Origin: Rhynochetos jubatus
Lineage: Eukaryota; Chordata; Aves; Eurypygiformes; Rhynochetidae
Length of the DNA: 64,000 bases
Direction: 5' to 3'
Assembly (NCBI GenBank): GCA_027574665.1
Contig: CM050648.1
Span: 138,880,175-138,944,174 of the forward strand
The notes under the pieces were generated by a model. The model saw nothing but the letters and a program-made list of their open reading frames with translations. It made no database searches and was not told the origin of the DNA. Every line of letters begins with the position of its first letter. Within the stretch, counting starts at the first letter, position 1. Position numbers and translations under genes: made by a program. Below are positions 1-10,128 of this stretch, one piece after another.

Positions 1-207
1 AACATAAAAAGCTTTTACTGGGAGGGAGGTCAAACACTGGAACAGGTTGCCTAGACAGGTTGTGGAGGTTCCATCCTTGGAGATATTCGAAACCCAACAG
101 GACACAGCCCTGAGCAACCTGCTGAGGTTGACCCTGCTCTGAGCAGGGCTTGGACTAGACAACTTCCAAAGGTCCCTTCCAACCTCAGTGCTCCTGTGAT
201 TCTGTGA
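1..207 (+). mobile_element. CR1 LINE, 3' end fragment
   Basis: This is the terminal part of a CR1 non-LTR retrotransposon, cut by the window edge. The CR1 signature phrases are visible in order: a 'cactggaacaggttgcc' block, a 'tggaggttccatccttgg' block, 'ttggactagac', 'ggtcccttccaacctc', and the short octamer-like tail 'gtgattctgtga' near 193-207. CR1 copies usually end in such a tail rather than poly(A). Only the non-coding 3' end is present. Confidence 0.9.
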
Positions 208-1651
208 CCGCCTAGCTGGGTTTTCTTCCAAGTTATTGATGTGTTTTGCAACAGGAAGAGCAACAAGCTGTATCAACAAACTCTTGCCACTGGAAAAGCT
301 GAATTAATTGCTAGAATCACACCAGTCAGCTGGAGTGAATGCGACTTTCTGTCGGAAGGCCTGCCAACGTAAACATTATTGTTGCAGAGTCTGAGCTCCA
401 GCCGTGGGCTCCACGCCAGATTTCTTAATGTGCCTCAAGAACACAGACATCGTTAGCCACAGTATCAGCACCCTGATAAGGGCTGTATGGGACAGCGATG
501 GAAGGGGCTGGCTGAGACGGTGACTGAGCCTGTGCCACAGGCTCTGCTGCACCAAGAGGGCTAGGGATGCCTTAGCCCGGCCAGAAAATCATCCTGTGAC
601 AAACACGTGCCAGATACAGGGAAGAACTATGAGCACCCAACAGAGAAGCCTGGGAGAGCTGGCCTCTAGGGAAAACTGTCAGCAGCCCCCAGATCCTCCT
701 GCCCATTTCCACCCAGCCCCTGGACAAGAAGCGTTCCGTGAACGTTCGTTTGAACGGAAATGCCGTGCTATTCCGTGACTGAAGGCAGAGCGGGAGTAAT
801 GGCCAGGCACCCGGATAAAAGGAGGTAAGGGATAAGCAAGACTTAACACTGCCCCGAAGGGGTGGGCTGGCAGCCATGTGGATGTTTACGGTGGCAGGAG
901 AGGGAGAGGACAAGGGGGAAGTTGACTCGTTAACGCTGCGTGGTGCAGCGGGCACAGAGGACTGTCATGGGGATGGCCACGTTGCCATTCCTGCCGCCGT
1001 TCAACCCACCGCATCCTGCAAGTTGGTAGGGGACACTGTTGCACACAGCATCCGGCTGAGCATCAGGGTGGAACCAGCCAAACCTCTTCATGCCTGGAAA
1101 ACAGGAACGGAGAGAAAATGGTCCTTCCCTTCCATTTCCTGGTTGAACGATGAGCTGCTTGGTCGAGATAAGGGAGGTTCCACGGCAAACCTTGCCTGTT
1201 TGGCAGAGGGCTTTTGTAAGCTCTGGTTCTGGAGTACATCAAGGGTATTGCAAAGCCCGATTTTAGGCTGAACAGTGTGGTCGGTCTGTTACATCCATCA
1301 CAGGAAGTTATTTTAACGTGAATACGGTTGTAGGTTTTATAGATTTAACTGCAATGCTTGCCTGGCCGCTCCTACACAGATGACATGAAATGAAACAAAC
1401 TGGAGCTAGATACTTTGGAGTGATGTATTTTGAAAAATGATTGCACGTTTTTAATCAAGTTTAACATGGCTATTTAAGCAGACACGTTCAGGAACGAAGT
1501 TAATCTTTAGGCTTCCTTTATTTTTCATTTTGTAATGTATTATGTCTCTGAATGTTGAACTACAATTTATTTCTAACCACACTGGTGTTTTTATTGTACG
1601 CTCAACAGATTAACATGCAAGAAAGGACATCCCCTGCAATTTGTTACTGCT
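208..1651. other. Intergenic sequence, no gene seen
   Basis: I see no exon, RNA gene or recognisable repeat here. The open frames are short and lack protein-family motifs or matching splice sites. By synteny with other vertebrates the 3' part of LRRC9 could lie upstream of PCNX4, but I cannot identify an LRRC9 exon. Confidence 0.5.
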
Positions 1652-2235
1652 TGTGCTGGGTTTGGCTGGGCTAGAGTTAATTTTTTTCACAGTACCTAGT
1701 GCGGGCTGTGTCTTGGATCAGTGCAGAAAACAGTGTAGATAACAGTGATGTTTTTGTTACTGCCAAGCAGTGCTTACACAGTCAAGGCCTTTTCTGCTCC
1801 TCACCCCAGCAGCAAGTGGGCTGGGGGTGCACGAGTAGTTGGGAGGGGACACAGCCGGGACAGCTGACCCCAACTGACCAAGGGGACAGCCCATATCATA
1901 TGGCGACATGCTCAGCATCTAAAGCTGGGGGAAGGAGGAGGAAGGGGGGACATTTGTAGTGATGGCGTTTCTCTTCCCAAGTAACTGTTAGGTGCGATGG
2001 AGCCGTGCTTTCCTGGAGGTGGCTGCACACCTGCCTGTGATGGCAAGTGGTGAATGAATTCCGTGTTTTGCTTTGCCTGCGTGCACGGCTTTTGCTTTTC
2101 CCATTGAACTGTCTTTATCACAACCCACGAGTTTTCTCACTTTTACCCTTCAGCGTCTCTCCCCCTTCCCACCGTCAGGGGAGTGAGCGAGCGGCTGTGT
2201 GGTGCCTCGTTGCCATCTGGGGTTACACCATGACA
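1652..2235 (+). mobile_element. Solo LTR of an avian endogenous retrovirus (ERVL-like)
   Basis: A 584-bp element opening with TGTGCTGG and closing with ...CA. The flanking pentamers CTGCT (1647-1651) and CTGGT (2236-2240) differ at one base and look like an aged 5-bp target-site duplication. Inside are landmarks of a common avian LTR: a 'gggacagctgaccccaact' block near 1858, a degenerate TATA region around 1915-1925 (ATCTAAAG), and a 'gagttttctcacttttaccc' block near 2129. No internal retroviral sequence is attached, so this is a solitary LTR left by recombination between two LTRs. The ERVL-like class is inferred from the 5-bp duplication and overall look. Confidence 0.8.
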
Positions 2236-5200
2236 CTGGTCAAGCAATTTTCACTTCAAACCATGTTATTCTTTACTCTGTGCTTTCTTGTCCAGTTCTA
2301 CACGTTGGATGACTATAATTACCATCCTCCAAATTGCAAATACAGCCTTTTTATTTCATACATCCAAAACCGGAGCACAAGAATAAAGGCCAGCTAAGCA
2401 TAATTGCTGTCCCCGAGATCCAAAGCTAGTAAACTTTGTAAGCATGTATTTAATTCAAAACATGTCAATATTTTCATTGCCTTTGAAAGAATGTGGTTTA
2501 TGTTAAGACTTCTATAGAAATGCTCATACTTAATTATGCACAGGCCAAAGAACTTCACTGGATAGCGGCCTGAGCACCCTGAAGCTGAGCAGACCTACCA
2601 CACTAAATGCAACCCTCTTTGTCTTTCAGAAAGTGAATTCCTTTATCATCTTTACAGCGTAATAGACTCAGACTTCAATTTCAGATTTAAAATGGATAAT
2701 AGGAATATGACATACATATTAAGTGAAATTTCAGATATGAGGCTTTCTAATTTGCAAAAAGAGCTCGGCTGGAAGTGGTTCATTCTTAGCAAATTACCTG
2801 TGACAAGTCAGAATTTCACCGATAAGCCTCTCAAATTCTACATCTTCTGTTCAGAGGAGCAACTAAAAACTCCTCCTGCCCAGTGCTTGATGAAGAACAA
2901 GAATCCAATTCAAACTGAAAAGAAGCAGTGCTGGGAAAGGTTCTGACATTCGGAAAGGGTAGGAGGATAAAAGAGAGAGAAAAATGACAGACTCGGTCTG
3001 CACCATTACTAAAATTAGATCATTTCTTTTGTTCTCCTGAACCTTCTGCTCTATTTGCCAGGAATCATATTAGCAACAGAAACTGTGAGAATCTGTCCAA
3101 CCTTATTAGAGGAGCCGGACACAAAGAAATTATGAAAATCCTTTTTAAATGTACTCTCACATACACAGAAAAAAGGCAGAGTTTTAGAATGCTGCAAGAT
3201 TAGATCAAAACCCACGTCAGAAAAACTTGACATCAAACTAACAAAGCTTCGTTAATAGTACTGCAGTCTGCTGAGCACCAGCAGAGAACAGGACTTTACC
3301 ATTTGTGTCTATATATACATATATGTGTTTTACTGCTTTGGGCAGACCTGGACAGGCTTAAGCAGAGGCATGCTCGCAAGCCCTTCTCAAGATCAACCAG
3401 TTCATCCAGAACGTTCCTCTATTATCTATGCGTACTATAAGCAATACTGACACCCAAAATAGCTCTGAAGGGCCAGCTCTACTTCCGGGAAGCATTTGGA
3501 TGGCTGGCAGTGGATCTCTTCTCCGTGTGGGAGATCGTCAGCAGACCCAATGGTCTGTAACGCTGTAGGAGCAAGCGATGATGCTGGTGTATACCAAGAC
3601 ACCGTAGCTGCACTCCTCAATCTTGTGGCAATTTCACGGGAGGATCTTCACATTGAGATCTTCTGTTGCTAGTCTGCTTTTCTGAAGACGTTATTAGAAG
3701 CAACAGGTAAGGACTAACTCATATTTTAAGTCAGTCACACAAGGGAAATGTTTGTCCTTAGGTGATGGGATCAGGCTCCCTCTCTAGTCTGATTTCACTG
3801 GAATAGCAGACAATGCCTCTTCCGTAGGCTTGTCTGTCGCCTCATGGTTAGGACATCTTTTACAGAGCGGCACAGTAAGTTGGACTCTTTCAGGCTAAGA
3901 AGGCCCTTGGCCTCCTTCCTTCGGGGTGGGCAGCCACTCGCCTACTTCACATGAGGCAATTTCTGGCACCACAGCGCTGCCTTTTAGTCCTCCTCAAGCA
4001 GGTACCAGCCCTGCCAGGGGCATCACTGCTCCTACCGGATCAAGGCACTTTGTGCACAGCCACAAACCCGATGCAGCTCAGACCCGCTCCTGGAGTGATG
4101 TTTGCTAACAGTTAACATCAGCAGCGCTGCACTTAGCGAGCGCCGAACTGTCCTCCGGAGCCACCTACGTCGCTCTGTCCCCTCCCAATCTTGAACAAAG
4201 CTCAAATGTCTCAGATCCCTGAATTAATTTTCTGGGTCAAGACTATTTTTTTAAGTCATTCCAAAGCTGGATGCCCGATGGCGGAGACCCGAACCTAGTC
4301 TTTAACAACCAGCGTGTGTGAATATGAGCATTCTTAATTGGGTGAAGCGCTCAAGGACACAGGATACGCTGCCTCACATGCAGATGATGCAAACCTTAAT
4401 AGCGCTATGGCAGCTACAAATCGTCCTTAAGCTCTAGCAGTAAAAGGTTGTGTGCCACGGGAGTGGAGTGTCTTACACACGATCCGTCCCCATTTATAAC
4501 CACAACATCTGCGTGGCCACGGACTGTGGTATAAATGACAACTGTGAAGTCTGCATGGCCACAGGACTGTTACACCCTGTCAAACTAAAGATGCACAACA
4601 TCCCATAGTCAATCCCGGGTTGTCACTTACGATTCTAGTAGTAGTAAACAAATTTGCAATTTGTAGTTCTTTCTCTGTCCCTTTCTCCTCAGATCAGTGA
4701 CAGGTTCTCAAAACACAGCAATTGAAAGAGACTTCCAAGGCAAGTGAGTCTTTCCCAAAACATAAAATATGTAACTAGATTGCTTCCATAATCAAGACGT
4801 TTTCAGCATTAAATGCAAGGAGGGAAAAAGGAAAAAAAAAAAAACAAAAAACGAGGAAAACTGCTTTGTTAAACAACAAAAAGAATTCAGCTCACAGCTC
4901 CTGATTTTAAGAATATCCTACACAAAAAGGAAATCTGGAAGAACACAGTTTTCGTAAAATCCAAACCACATTACACACAAAACTAAACTGATGAGAAATA
5001 CTTTTATATCGCTTTAAAGTCGTAACAAATAGCTAGCTGTCAGCTCTGAAACGATTTGGAGTCCACGCTTAGCTGCCATACAGGAAGGGCAGCTTAATAG
5101 GTGCTGATACTTCCATGGATAAAACTCATGACGTGGATGACGGTTACCCTTGAACTCTTTATGGTAGCTCCGAGTGGCCATCAGAAGCCTTTGCCTTCAG

Positions 5201-7192
5201 GAAAACATGGGTATCTTTCACACGTAGGAATGGGGTACTGTTTCATAAAGTTTGTTTTAACGGGATAAAGTCACCCAGAAAGAAGCAAGCTCCCTAGTAT
5301 GTCCTGTTTTCTGGCGGCCTAAGGCCATGTTGTCGAAAGGCATTACTTCCAGGGGAGCCAGAGACGCGTAGACATGGATAACACGCATCCAGCGTACGCA
5401 GCTTTCCAGAAAGCCACACAGATAAAGGCAAGATGGGTCTGCCACGGGATAAGGAACAGAGAGACTGAGTGAGTCGGGGAGTCAGGTTTCACCCAGACAC
5501 CTTCTCTTTGGGAATGCCAGCTTACGGGTCTCAATGTACCCATCATTAACGTTGGGCATCAGGAAAAGCAAAATAAATCACTTCCGTGATCTGATTTGAA
5601 AGTAACCATTTTTTTACCTAGCACTGATTCTCTTTAAAAGAATAATTTCCTACAGGCTCTGTTTTCCTTAATAACCAGTAAATTCAACAAAGCATCTGCT
5701 TCTACTCTTATCGCTGTATATAAAGACACATTCCAAAACAAAAAATCACCCTTTTGGTTTATCTTTAAAGAGGTGAAAGGCCAGTAAGAACACTATTTGC
5801 TAGTGCATGCATCGTTCTAAACAAAGCCAATGTGAAAAACACGGAAATGTACAAAATGATTATTTGGGGAGATGGGACTAACAGCCCTTTCACAAACCGC
5901 CGAAAGCCAAAGAGCAAGTGCCACCTCTGCAAATAGGTTATGTGCACCTTAATTTGAAGCAGATGAGCAGTCCTATTAATTTCAGTGGGACAGTTCACAT
6001 CCCTGCAGTTACATATCGTGCAACAATCTGCAGAAGACAGCGGGAGGTTGGCAGCATTTACCTAGAAGAGTTTACTCTGTTAGCTGGTTTTATCTGACCA
6101 AGAAAACTCTTAGAACGCTTGAGGGGAATAAATTAGTACGCTCGCTTCTCCAGTGAACAGCATGGAGGTTGCACTGACTGAAACTCCGCTTTATTCTTTT
6201 GAGCAAGGGAGAAATCGTGGGAAGTGAGGACCGGCAAGACGCCTTCTCTGAGTTTTGAAACACAAGCAGCAGAGTTTGCAAAGAAATAAACGCAATGTCT
6301 GCTTCCCCCCCTGCAATTGCTATTTAGGATTTATTTATTCCAGAACAGAACCACCATCTTTACAAAATAGCAGGCGAATTGGTGAACTGGTACAGGATGA
6401 AACCTGCGAACAGACAGTAAATACCTGCTACAGACCTTCAGTGAGTTGTACAGAGATGCTGTTTACCTTGAGTGTCTATGAGGCATACCAATACTTAGCC
6501 TTAAAAGGATTGCAACAGATACGTTTGAAGGGCAGGGTGAGTAAAACTCCAGCCAGGAATCCTGAAAAAAACCAGAGTTTGAGATACTTGTATTTGTCTT
6601 CCAGCAGGCTGGACTTGAGCATCATTTGTACCATCGAACCTCATTTAAAACAAAATTCAGTAAAGGTAAATGTGCGTTTTCCTTTGGTAGGATTTCTAAG
6701 GTTTTACACCGGATACCCCAATCTAACAACCTTTTTATGATCTCCAAAGAAAAAAGATGAACAGACCTACAAAAAGGTTCTCATGCTTCTGATAAGAATT
6801 AAATTGATTGCAGTAATTCTTTTAGTCTACCTAAAATTCTAAGCATATGCCTGTGTTCAATGTTATTACGGATTCAGATCAAAACGAATGTAACTTTGTA
6901 AGAACTGATGTGGTGATTGTTATACCATAGATATTAAGGTAGCTATATGCATGCCCCGGGTCTCTGATGAATACAGTGAGTTATACATTTTAGTATTACA
7001 TATAAATGATATGAAGCATACTGCCTGTATTAAATATAGTCAACGTTTAATGGGTGCCAATTTGAAGTGGTAAGCAGTATTGCAGTATTTGGATTTACAC
7101 TTCAATTTGCCGGTGAACACTCAGATGTATTTAACCTGCATTCTCCTCTACCTGAGGCTAGAGGCAGTGTTGTCACATTGAATTAGTTAAAC
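2236..7192. other. Intergenic sequence, no gene seen
   Basis: I recognise no exon in this stretch. It holds a poly(A)-rich run near 4831-4852, two imperfect copies of a roughly 40-bp unit near 4505-4575 (each with a 'tggccac.ggactgt' core), and a small conserved palindromic repeat near 5930-5998. The longest open frame (6255-6740, + strand) shows no family motif and no conserved exon borders. Confidence 0.5.
5930..5998. repeat. Remnant of an ancient amniote palindromic repeat
   Basis: The core 'gagcagtcctattaatttca' followed by 'gtgggacagttcacat' resembles a widespread old interspersed element of turtles, crocodilians and birds. Its core is a palindrome of the form AGTCCCATTGACTTCAATGGGACT. 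Here only the degraded centre is visible. The assignment is from memory of that pattern and is not a database match. Confidence 0.45.
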
Positions 7193-7511
7193 GTCAACAG
7201 GGAAAGGCCAGAGAAGGGTGACAAAGCTGAGGAAGGGTCTGGAGAACAAGTCTGATGAGGAGCAGCTGAGGGAGCTGGGGGTGTTTAGCCTGAAGAACAG
7301 GAGACCTGATCGGTTCCTACAGCTCCCTGAAAGGAGGTTGTAGGGAGGCGGGTGCTGGCCTGTTCTCCCGGGTAACTGGTGATAGGACAAGAGGAAACAG
7401 CCTCAAGATGCGTCAGGGGAGGTTTGGATTGGATATTAGGAAAAACTTCTTCACTGAGAGAGTGGTCAGGCACTGGAACAGGCTGCCCTGGGAAGTGGTG
7501 GAGTCACCATC
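7193..7511 (+). mobile_element. CR1 LINE, 5' part of a copy interrupted by an LTR
   Basis: CR1 sequence in sense orientation. Recognisable blocks are 'gagaagggtgacaaagctga', 'cagctgagggagctggggg', 'gattggatattaggaaaaac' and 'ggcactggaacaggctgccc', ending in 'gtggtggagtcaccatc'. It stops abruptly at 7511 where a retroviral LTR begins and resumes at 8255, so it was one CR1 before the insertion. Confidence 0.93.
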
Positions 7512-8254
7512 TGATATAAAAAGGCCTGGATTACAGGCCTCAAACAGGCCTGAATCACAGGCCTCGAACCAAAGTTGACTTCTGAGTGAACCTCCCGACC
7601 AGCATCATATTGGTATGAAATCTGACTATGAGAATATCCGCTGATCATTAGTGAAATCTGTATGATCATCAGTGAAAGATGTAGCTCAGATAAAACATAA
7701 TCATCAGCAGGATGCAGTATCTGTTCAGAGGCAGACTGTCAAGGCCATGCCGACAGATGTCCGGCCTTGTCTGAAAGAATGTGATCAAAAGTAAACAGAT
7801 ATAGACGCCCCTTTGGGTTCCCCCCTGGGCCCTGGCCCCACCTTGGGTGAAACCCAATGGAGAGGGAGGGGAACGCCAGATGTTTCCGCACGTGGAGTCT
7901 CAAAGATTGTGTATTCAACTGTATAAAAGCTGGACCCTCCCACAGCGACTTCGGAGATCCTCACCTACGAGCGAACACACGGCGTAGGACTTCCCAATTG
8001 CCGGGACAGGTTCTCCAAATCCTCCCTGTGACTGGGGCTCCCGGGCTGATGTGCGGGTCTGGATGATGGTAAAGGATTAGGGCCATTGGCGATGTGTCTT
8101 TCTTAATCACTGTCGTTAACTCTATGTAGTAATGATAGGTGCGTTACCTTGCTTATGCTGCCTGCTGGTTTAGACTGTAGTAAAATAAGTTTATCTTTTT
8201 AGCTTTAACTCGGCGTCTGTGTCCTTTCTGTGATCCCCATCAATTGGCAAAACA
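7512..8254 (+). mobile_element. Solo LTR (743 bp) inserted into a CR1, with intact 5-bp target duplication
   Basis: The element starts TGATATAAAA and ends GGCAAAACA, giving the retroviral TG...CA termini. It is flanked by identical pentamers CCATC at 7507-7511 and 8255-8259. Removing the element plus one pentamer restores an uninterrupted CR1 reading. Promoter-like signals lie in sense: a CCAAT box at 7854-7858 and a TATA box (TATAAAA) at 7922-7928. An AATAAG hexamer at 8184-8189 may serve polyadenylation. The first about 50 bp carry repeated AGGCCT units. No gag, pol or env sequence is present. The perfect duplication suggests it is younger than the LTR at 1652. Confidence 0.9.
7854..7928 (+). 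promoter_or_regulatory. LTR promoter elements: CCAAT box and TATA box
   Basis: A CCAAT pentamer (7854-7858) lies 64 bp upstream of a TATAAAA box (7922-7928). This is the usual U3 layout, and it would predict initiation near 7950-7960 in the direction of PCNX4. Activity is inferred, not shown. Confidence 0.55.
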
Positions 8255-8390
8255 CCATCCCTGGAGGTGTTCAAGGAGTGTGTAGACGTGGCGCTTGAGG
8301 ACATGCTCTAGTGGGTGCGGTAGTGTTGGGCTGATGGTTGGACTGGGATGGTATTACAGGCCTTTTCCAACCATAGTGACCCTGTGAACA
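8255..8390 (+). mobile_element. CR1 LINE, 3' part of the interrupted copy
   Basis: Continuation of the CR1 that stops at 7511. It begins with the duplicated CCATC, then 'cctggaggtgttcaagga', 'ttggactgggatggtattac', 'ccttttccaaccatagtgac' and a degenerate end near 8390. Confidence 0.9.
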
Positions 8391-8639
8391 TTCAGGATTA
8401 ATGAAACTTCTAAGGGTGTTTTAGTATCATGTCAGAATGCTATGAATTATTTGTGCTAAATGTTTTAGTATTAGAATGTGGTGTATTGAATGTTGAAATA
8501 ATTAAAGAAACAGACCAATTCGTTTGGTTTTGCACTGTTAATGCAGGAAACTCATTGAAAGGACTAAAAATGTGATGAAAAAACCCCAGCCTCAGACATT
8601 TCCATGCCCGCTCAGAGGGATGGAAATAAACTTGAGGAA

Positions 8640-9660
8640 GCCAAAGCCCCCCCGAGCGAGGAACTGGTCAGCTGGGGAGGGGCCAGGCGCTGCCGGAGGG
8701 GGCACAGGGGCTGAGGGGCCCGAGGAGTTCAGCAGGCACAAGGCCGGGCCACGGGTGGCCATGGCGGCCGCAGGGAGCCCCTGCCTGCCCCGCCGCAGCT
8801 CCTCAGCGGACAGAGGCCTTTTCTTCGCTTCGGGAGGCTGCCGGCAGGCCGCAGCTGCGGAGAGGCCTCACGCCCAACCGTGCCAGCCAAGGGCGATGGT
8901 TACGTGCGGAAGCACACCCGGAAAGCCCGTCCTGTGAGGGCAGCGCGGCGGGAGGGCGGCCGTGGGGGCGAGCCCCGCCGCAGGGGAGCGGGAAGACGGT
9001 CAGCCCTTCGTCCTCCCCGCCGCTCTTGTGCCGATCCCACCGAGAAAAGCCCCCGGAGAAGCCCCCCGCCGCCACCTCGCGGGCCGGGGCCATTTCCCGC
9101 AGACAGCGCAGGCCGCCCCCGGCGCCGCGCCGCCACCGACTGCCTCAGGCGGGTAAAATGGCGGCGGCGGCGGCCGAGGGGAGGGCGGGGAGGGGAGGGG
9201 GCCGCCGCCGTTAGCCACCGCCTGCCCCTCCCTGCAGCTCTCCAGCAGCAGCGGAGGGGCCCGGCCGGCGGGGAGGAGCGCCTGGACGCGGCCTGCGCGG
9301 TTCACACCCCCTCGGGACAGCCTTGGGGCGGGGGGAGCGCTCCGCCGTGCTCCCGCCTCCTCCCGCTGCGGCCTCAGCCCCGTTCCCCTGCTCCCCCCCG
9401 CCCCCCCATAGCCCCTGACCTGCTCCGAGCCCGGGCCAGAGGTAGGTACCCGCCTCGCAGAGGCTCTTCACCGCGGCCGCCTGGCCCCGGCCGTTCGCCG
9501 CGGGGGTGCGGGCACCCCCCTGCCCGCTTCCCCCCGGGGGCGGCCCCTGGGGCGCCGCGGGGCCCTTCGCTGGAGCAGGCGGAGGCGCCAGGGCCGGCGG
9601 TGTGGGGCCGGCGGCTCGGCGGGCCCGGTGGCTGCCTGGCTTTCCCTCAGGAGTTGCAAA
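8640..9660 (+). promoter_or_regulatory. PCNX4: CpG island: promoter of PCNX4
   Basis: A very GC-rich, CpG-dense stretch of about 1 kb, in sharp contrast to the AT-rich sequence either side. It contains AAAATGGCGGC at 9155-9165, which matches the YY1 site often found just downstream of the start in TATA-less housekeeping promoters. Several G-rich runs that could bind Sp1 are also present, and there is no TATA box. It ends just past a good 5' splice site at 9442. A broad, constitutive promoter is inferred. Confidence 0.8.
9150..9441 (+). other. PCNX4: PCNX4 non-coding exon 1 (5' UTR), start approximate
   Basis: The 3' border is a strong donor, AGAG|GTAGGT, with the intron starting at 9442. The transcription start is placed only roughly, near the YY1-like element at 9155. 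No in-frame coding start joining the protein is evident, so the exon is taken as untranslated leader spliced to the exon starting at 12780. Confidence 0.5.
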
Positions 9661-10067
9661 CAGCAGAGGCTTCGTTTTTGGTCGCTTGGTTGACTTCTTT
9701 CTGTTGCTGCAGAAGCTCGGGGGGCAGGTAGCTGGGTAGGAGGTGTGGTGGGAGCCTGTGTGGTGAGGTGTGTGGGGAGAAGGTGGTCTGCAGCCCATCC
9801 CAGGGTGCTCCGGGATGCTCTGCGTCCCCCGGCCTAAAGTGCTTCGTCCTCGGTGGGGGCTGGCATCGATGCCTTCGAGGAGAGGGCCCCAGCCTGCGCT
9901 GCCTGGCTCGGGGGTTGGAAGCCGGCCTGCAGCGCAGCTGAACCCTCAGCCGTGGAGTGAGGAGAGGTGCAGGTGCCTAGCACATGGGTGGGCACGGGGT
10001 GCGTATGGATCTGCTCGGACAGGGGCTGTCTGCAGCTCTCCCCACGCCGGCCTTCGTCCCTCCTCAG

Positions 10068-10128
10068 CTAGCAGGTGGTTTACAGCCGTTACTTAGTCTC
10101 GCGTGAAAAGACCTCGAAGACGCCTGAG
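10068..10128 (+). other. PCNX4: Possible alternative 5' UTR exon of PCNX4
   Basis: A 61-bp segment between a pyrimidine-rich acceptor (tccctcctcag at 10057-10067) and a near-consensus donor, CTGAG|GTAAGTAT, with the intron starting at 10129. It lies in the first intron on the gene's strand. It is predicted from splice signals alone. Confidence 0.3.

Noticed and set aside
6255..6740. 161-residue open frame upstream of PCNX4
   Set aside because: No family motif, no convincing splice borders, and AT-rich composition; it is most likely chance.
8880..9731. 283-residue open frame in the PCNX4 CpG island
   Set aside because: It is an Arg/Pro/Gly-rich translation of CpG-island sequence, overlaps long frames on both strands, crosses the strong donor at 9442 and has no domain.
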